NCBI RefSeq assembly: GCF_035918235.1
Contig: NZ_CP109485.1
Location: forward strand, 5,877,501-5,941,500
From: Streptomyces sp. NBC_01445
GTDB lineage: Bacteria > Actinomycetota > Actinomycetes > Streptomycetales > Streptomycetaceae
Reading direction: 5' to 3'
DNA: 64,000 nucleotides
Made by a program: the position numbers and the translations under genes. Shown here piece after piece: positions 61,815 to 64,000 of this stretch (its first letter is position 1; every line of letters starts with the position of its first letter). The notes beneath the pieces were generated by a model. The model worked only from the letters and a program-made list of their open reading frames with translations. It was not told the DNA's origin and made no database searches.

Positions 61815-62312
61815 TCACAGTGCCTTGGCGAAGCAGCGGCTCAGTTCCTCGAAGCGGTAGTGGCCGAACTTGGTGCAGGGCGTGTAGCCGCTCGACGCGT
61901 AGAGGGCGATGGCCTCCGGCTGCTTGAGGCCCGTCTCCAGGACCATGCGGGAACGGCCGGCTGTGCGGGCGTCGTCCTCCAGGGCCGCGAGTATGCGCCG
62001 GGCCAGACCCAGCCCTCGCGCCTCCGGTGTGACGTACATCCTCTTCAGCTCGGCGTCGCCGTCCGAATATCCCTCGTCGTTCTGGTCCTGTGTGCGCCAG
62101 CCGCCGGTGGCGAGCGGGGCGCCCCCGTCGTCGTACGCGATCAGGTAGAGGCCGCGCGGGGCGTCGAACATCGTCGGGTCGAGTGGGGTGACATCGCCTT
62201 CGTCGCCGTAGCGCTCGGCGTATTCGAGCTGGACGCGGTCGTTCAGCTTGATCGCATCGGGGTGTCCGAAGGAGACGCGCTGGAGGGTGGGAGCCATGGG
62301 CTGAATACTCAT
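61815..62312 (-). CDS. GNAT N-acetyltransferase
   Basis: A 165-residue protein: E-L-K-R-M-Y-V-T-P-E-A-R-G-L-G-L-A-R-R-I-L-A-A-L-E holds strand 4 and the acetyl-CoA loop, and L-E-T-G-L-K-Q-P-E-A-I-A-L-Y-A-S-S-G-Y the end of the fold. Substrate unknown. Divergent from the exonuclease gene across about 68 bp that includes an AT-rich promoter-like stretch. Confidence 0.88.
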   Translation of the reverse strand: MSIQPMAPTLQRVSFGHPDAIKLNDRVQLEYAERYGDEGDVTPLDPTMFDAPRGLYLIAYDDGGAPLATGGWRTQDQNDEGYSDGDAELKRMYVTPEARGLGLARRILAALEDDARTAGRSRMVLETGLKQPEAIALYASSGYTPCTKFGHYRFEELSRCFAKAL

Positions 62313-62380
62313 GCTGAGTATCGTATCTCTATGCTGACGGATGCGGCTGTTCGTTTTCAGTGTGCCGGTATCGTGCCCTG

Positions 62381-63181
62381 GTGCTGACTGTGACGAGTGT
62401 CAACGTGAACGGGCTGCGGGCCGCCGCCAAGAAGGGCTTCGTGGAGTGGCTGGCCGGGACCTCCGCGGATGTCCTGTGCCTCCAGGAGGTGCGGGCCGAG
62501 CCGGAGCAGCTGCCCGAAGAGGTGCGCGAGCCCGAGGGGTGGCACGTCGTGCATGCCCCCGCCGGCGCGAAGGGGAGGGCCGGTGTGTCCCTCTACACGC
62601 GCCGTCGGCCGGAGCGCGTGCAGATCGGCTTCGGGTCCGAGGAGTTCGACGGGAGCGGGCGGTACGTGGAGGTGGACCTCCCCGGTGTCGTCGTCGCCAG
62701 CCTCTATCTGCCCTCCGGTGAGGTCGGGACCGAGAGGCAGGACGAGAAGATCCGCTTCATGGGCGAGTTCCTGGCCTATCTGAAGGGGCTGCGGGAGCGG
62801 GCCGCCGCCGAGGGCCGCGAGGTGCTCGTGTGCGGCGACTGGAACATCGCCCACCGCGAGGCCGACCTCAAGAACTGGAAGTCCAACAAGAAGAACTCCG
62901 GCTTCCTCCCCGAGGAGCGCGACTGGCTCGGACAGGTCCTCGACGAGGCCGACGGCGGCTACGTCGACGTGGTGCGCTCCCTGCACCCCGACGAGGAGGG
63001 TCCGTACTCGTGGTGGTCGTACCGGGGGCGGGCCTTTGACAACGATTCGGGGTGGAGGATCGACTACCACCTTTCGACGCCCGGGCTCGCCGGACGGGCG
63101 GTCAAGGGGTTCGTCGAGCGGGCCGCCACGCATGACGAACGCTGGTCGGACCACGCGCCGGTGACCGTCGTCTACGAGTAG
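62381..63181 (+). CDS. xthA: Exodeoxyribonuclease III
   Basis: A 266-residue enzyme from the GTG at 62381. V-T-S-V-N-V-N-G-L-R-A-A, L-C-L-Q-E-V-R (metal-ligand Glu), G-D-W-N-I-A-H (catalytic Asp and Asn) and W-S-D-H-A-P-V (catalytic His) are all present. It is an AP endonuclease and 3'-5' exonuclease of base-excision repair. Confidence 0.95.
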   Translation: MLTVTSVNVNGLRAAAKKGFVEWLAGTSADVLCLQEVRAEPEQLPEEVREPEGWHVVHAPAGAKGRAGVSLYTRRRPERVQIGFGSEEFDGSGRYVEVDLPGVVVASLYLPSGEVGTERQDEKIRFMGEFLAYLKGLRERAAAEGREVLVCGDWNIAHREADLKNWKSNKKNSGFLPEERDWLGQVLDEADGGYVDVVRSLHPDEEGPYSWWSYRGRAFDNDSGWRIDYHLSTPGLAGRAVKGFVERAATHDERWSDHAPVTVVYE

Positions 63182-63345
63182 GCGCTTGAGGCGCGAGCAG
63201 GCTCTTGGTTCACGAGTGGGCCCGCGTCACAAAGTCCGGTAGAAGGCTGTCCCCGCGCCCGGGTGCCGTGGCAGATTTTGGGCGCGTGCATGGCAAGTCG
63301 GCAGGTCGTCCGAGTGATCAACTGTCAACCGTGCGGGGGGACTTC

Positions 63346-64000
63346 ATGTCCGCGCTTCCTTCCAGACGTGGTGTGCTGCTCGGGGCCGCCGGGGCCGGGC
63401 TTGCGGCGGTGGTGTCGCCGGGGGTGGCCTACGCGGCGCCCGCGGGGACTCCCGCGGTCATGGTCACCGAGCAGGCGAGCAAGCGGATCCTTGTGCTCGA
63501 TCCGCAGGCCGCCACCTGGGATCCGGCCGTCGATCCGTCCTGTGTGCGATGGCAGTTCTCGCCGGTCGGTGATCCGCACTACCGGGATCTCGTGCCGGAC
63601 GAGAGCTGGGTGTACCCCGCCGAGGCCAAGGTGCGGGTGCATCGTGGGCGGACGTATCTGCTGACCACGGCGTCGTTCGGGTTCGCGGCCGTCGTCTCGT
63701 ATCCGTCGGGCCGGCGGTACTGGGGTGCGACGCTCGGGCCCGGCGACGATCTCTTCAACCCGCACAGCATCGAGATCCTGCCGGACGGGAACGTGGCCGT
63801 CGCGTGCAGTACGGGGGCGCTCGTAAGGCTCTACGCCGCGTCGCTCGGCCCGCACTCGGAGCGGTTTGCCGAGGTGACGCTGAAGGGCGCGCACGGGCTG
63901 CACTGGGACGCCCGGCGTGAGGTGCTGTGGGCGCTCGGGGACGACGAGCTGGTCGCGTATCGGGTGGGTGGTAGTCGGGTGCGGCCCGCGCTGACGCGGC
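63346..64000 (+). CDS. Tat-exported secreted protein, possibly beta-propeller (partial)
   Basis: Starts at ATG 63346 and is open to the window end, 218 residues so far. S-R-R-G-V-L-L-G-A-A-G-A-G-L-A-A-V-V with A-Y-A-A-P form a Tat signal and cleavage site. Mature sequence: V-T-E-Q-A-S-K-R-I-L-V-L-D-P, N-P-H-S-I-E-I-L-P-D-G-N-V-A-V-A and G-A-H-G-L-H-W-D, the spacing of propeller blades. It resembles secreted DUF6528-type proteins of Streptomyces, but I am not certain of the family. Confidence 0.7.
   Translation, partial: MSALPSRRGVLLGAAGAGLAAVVSPGVAYAAPAGTPAVMVTEQASKRILVLDPQAATWDPAVDPSCVRWQFSPVGDPHYRDLVPDESWVYPAEAKVRVHRGRTYLLTTASFGFAAVVSYPSGRRYWGATLGPGDDLFNPHSIEILPDGNVAVACSTGALVRLYAASLGPHSERFAEVTLKGAHGLHWDARREVLWALGDDELVAYRVGGSRVRPALTR

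Overview
This is a high-GC stretch of a Streptomyces chromosome. The evidence is genus-typical gene families (an XRE/DUF397 pair, HrdD, SepX, a GPP34 protein, a DUF6227 protein), frequent GTG and TTG starts behind purine-rich ribosome binding sites, and third-position G/C bias throughout. About 60 protein genes, two tRNAs and several clear regulatory sites can be supported. The first 26 bases are the end of an upstream gene, and the last gene (63346 onward) runs off the window.

Left part (0-16 kb). An XRE regulator with its DUF397 partner; a GPP34 protein; a D-Ala-D-Ala carboxypeptidase with a very long acidic N-terminus; a polytopic membrane protein; a three-gene operon encoding a PknG-type kinase, a four-helix membrane protein and a solute-binding lipoprotein; a flavohaemoglobin-like oxidoreductase; a sulfite-oxidase-type molybdoenzyme; and a BBE-type flavoenzyme. 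From 16.2 to 18.3 kb there is a decayed patch with truncated SARP and GNAT genes.

Middle (18-32 kb). This is accessory in flavour: a DUF1259 secreted protein, a TetR/membrane-protein divergon with a palindromic operator, a tRNA-Arg(CCT) whose 3' end is duplicated about 390 bp away (an att-like scar), a paoABC-type molybdenum aldehyde oxidase operon, an acyl-CoA ligase, an M6-like secreted protease, and two drug-efflux modules with local regulators.

Right part (32-64 kb). Mostly conserved core. hrdD carries a textbook SigR promoter. The stretch from mscL to sepX (46-61.6 kb) contains mscL, an FmdB-type zinc-ribbon gene, 5-formyl-THF cyclo-ligase, galU, moeA, a rimJ-like gene and sepX, a set I recall as also clustered in mycobacteria. 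Here the zinc-ribbon gene resembles the mycobacterial redox chaperone Ruc (Rv0991c) and carries a nearly perfect CIRCE (HrcA) operator overlapping its ribosome binding site. moeA and sepX match the gephyrin-like Glp / membrane receptor GlpR pair described for corynebacterial division, so this cluster joins cofactor synthesis genes to the divisome. Two genes here appear to start with CTG.

The signals most worth following are the CIRCE-controlled Ruc-like gene, the moeA-sepX linkage, the kinase/membrane/solute-binding operon, and the acidic threonine-motif tail of the carboxypeptidase.
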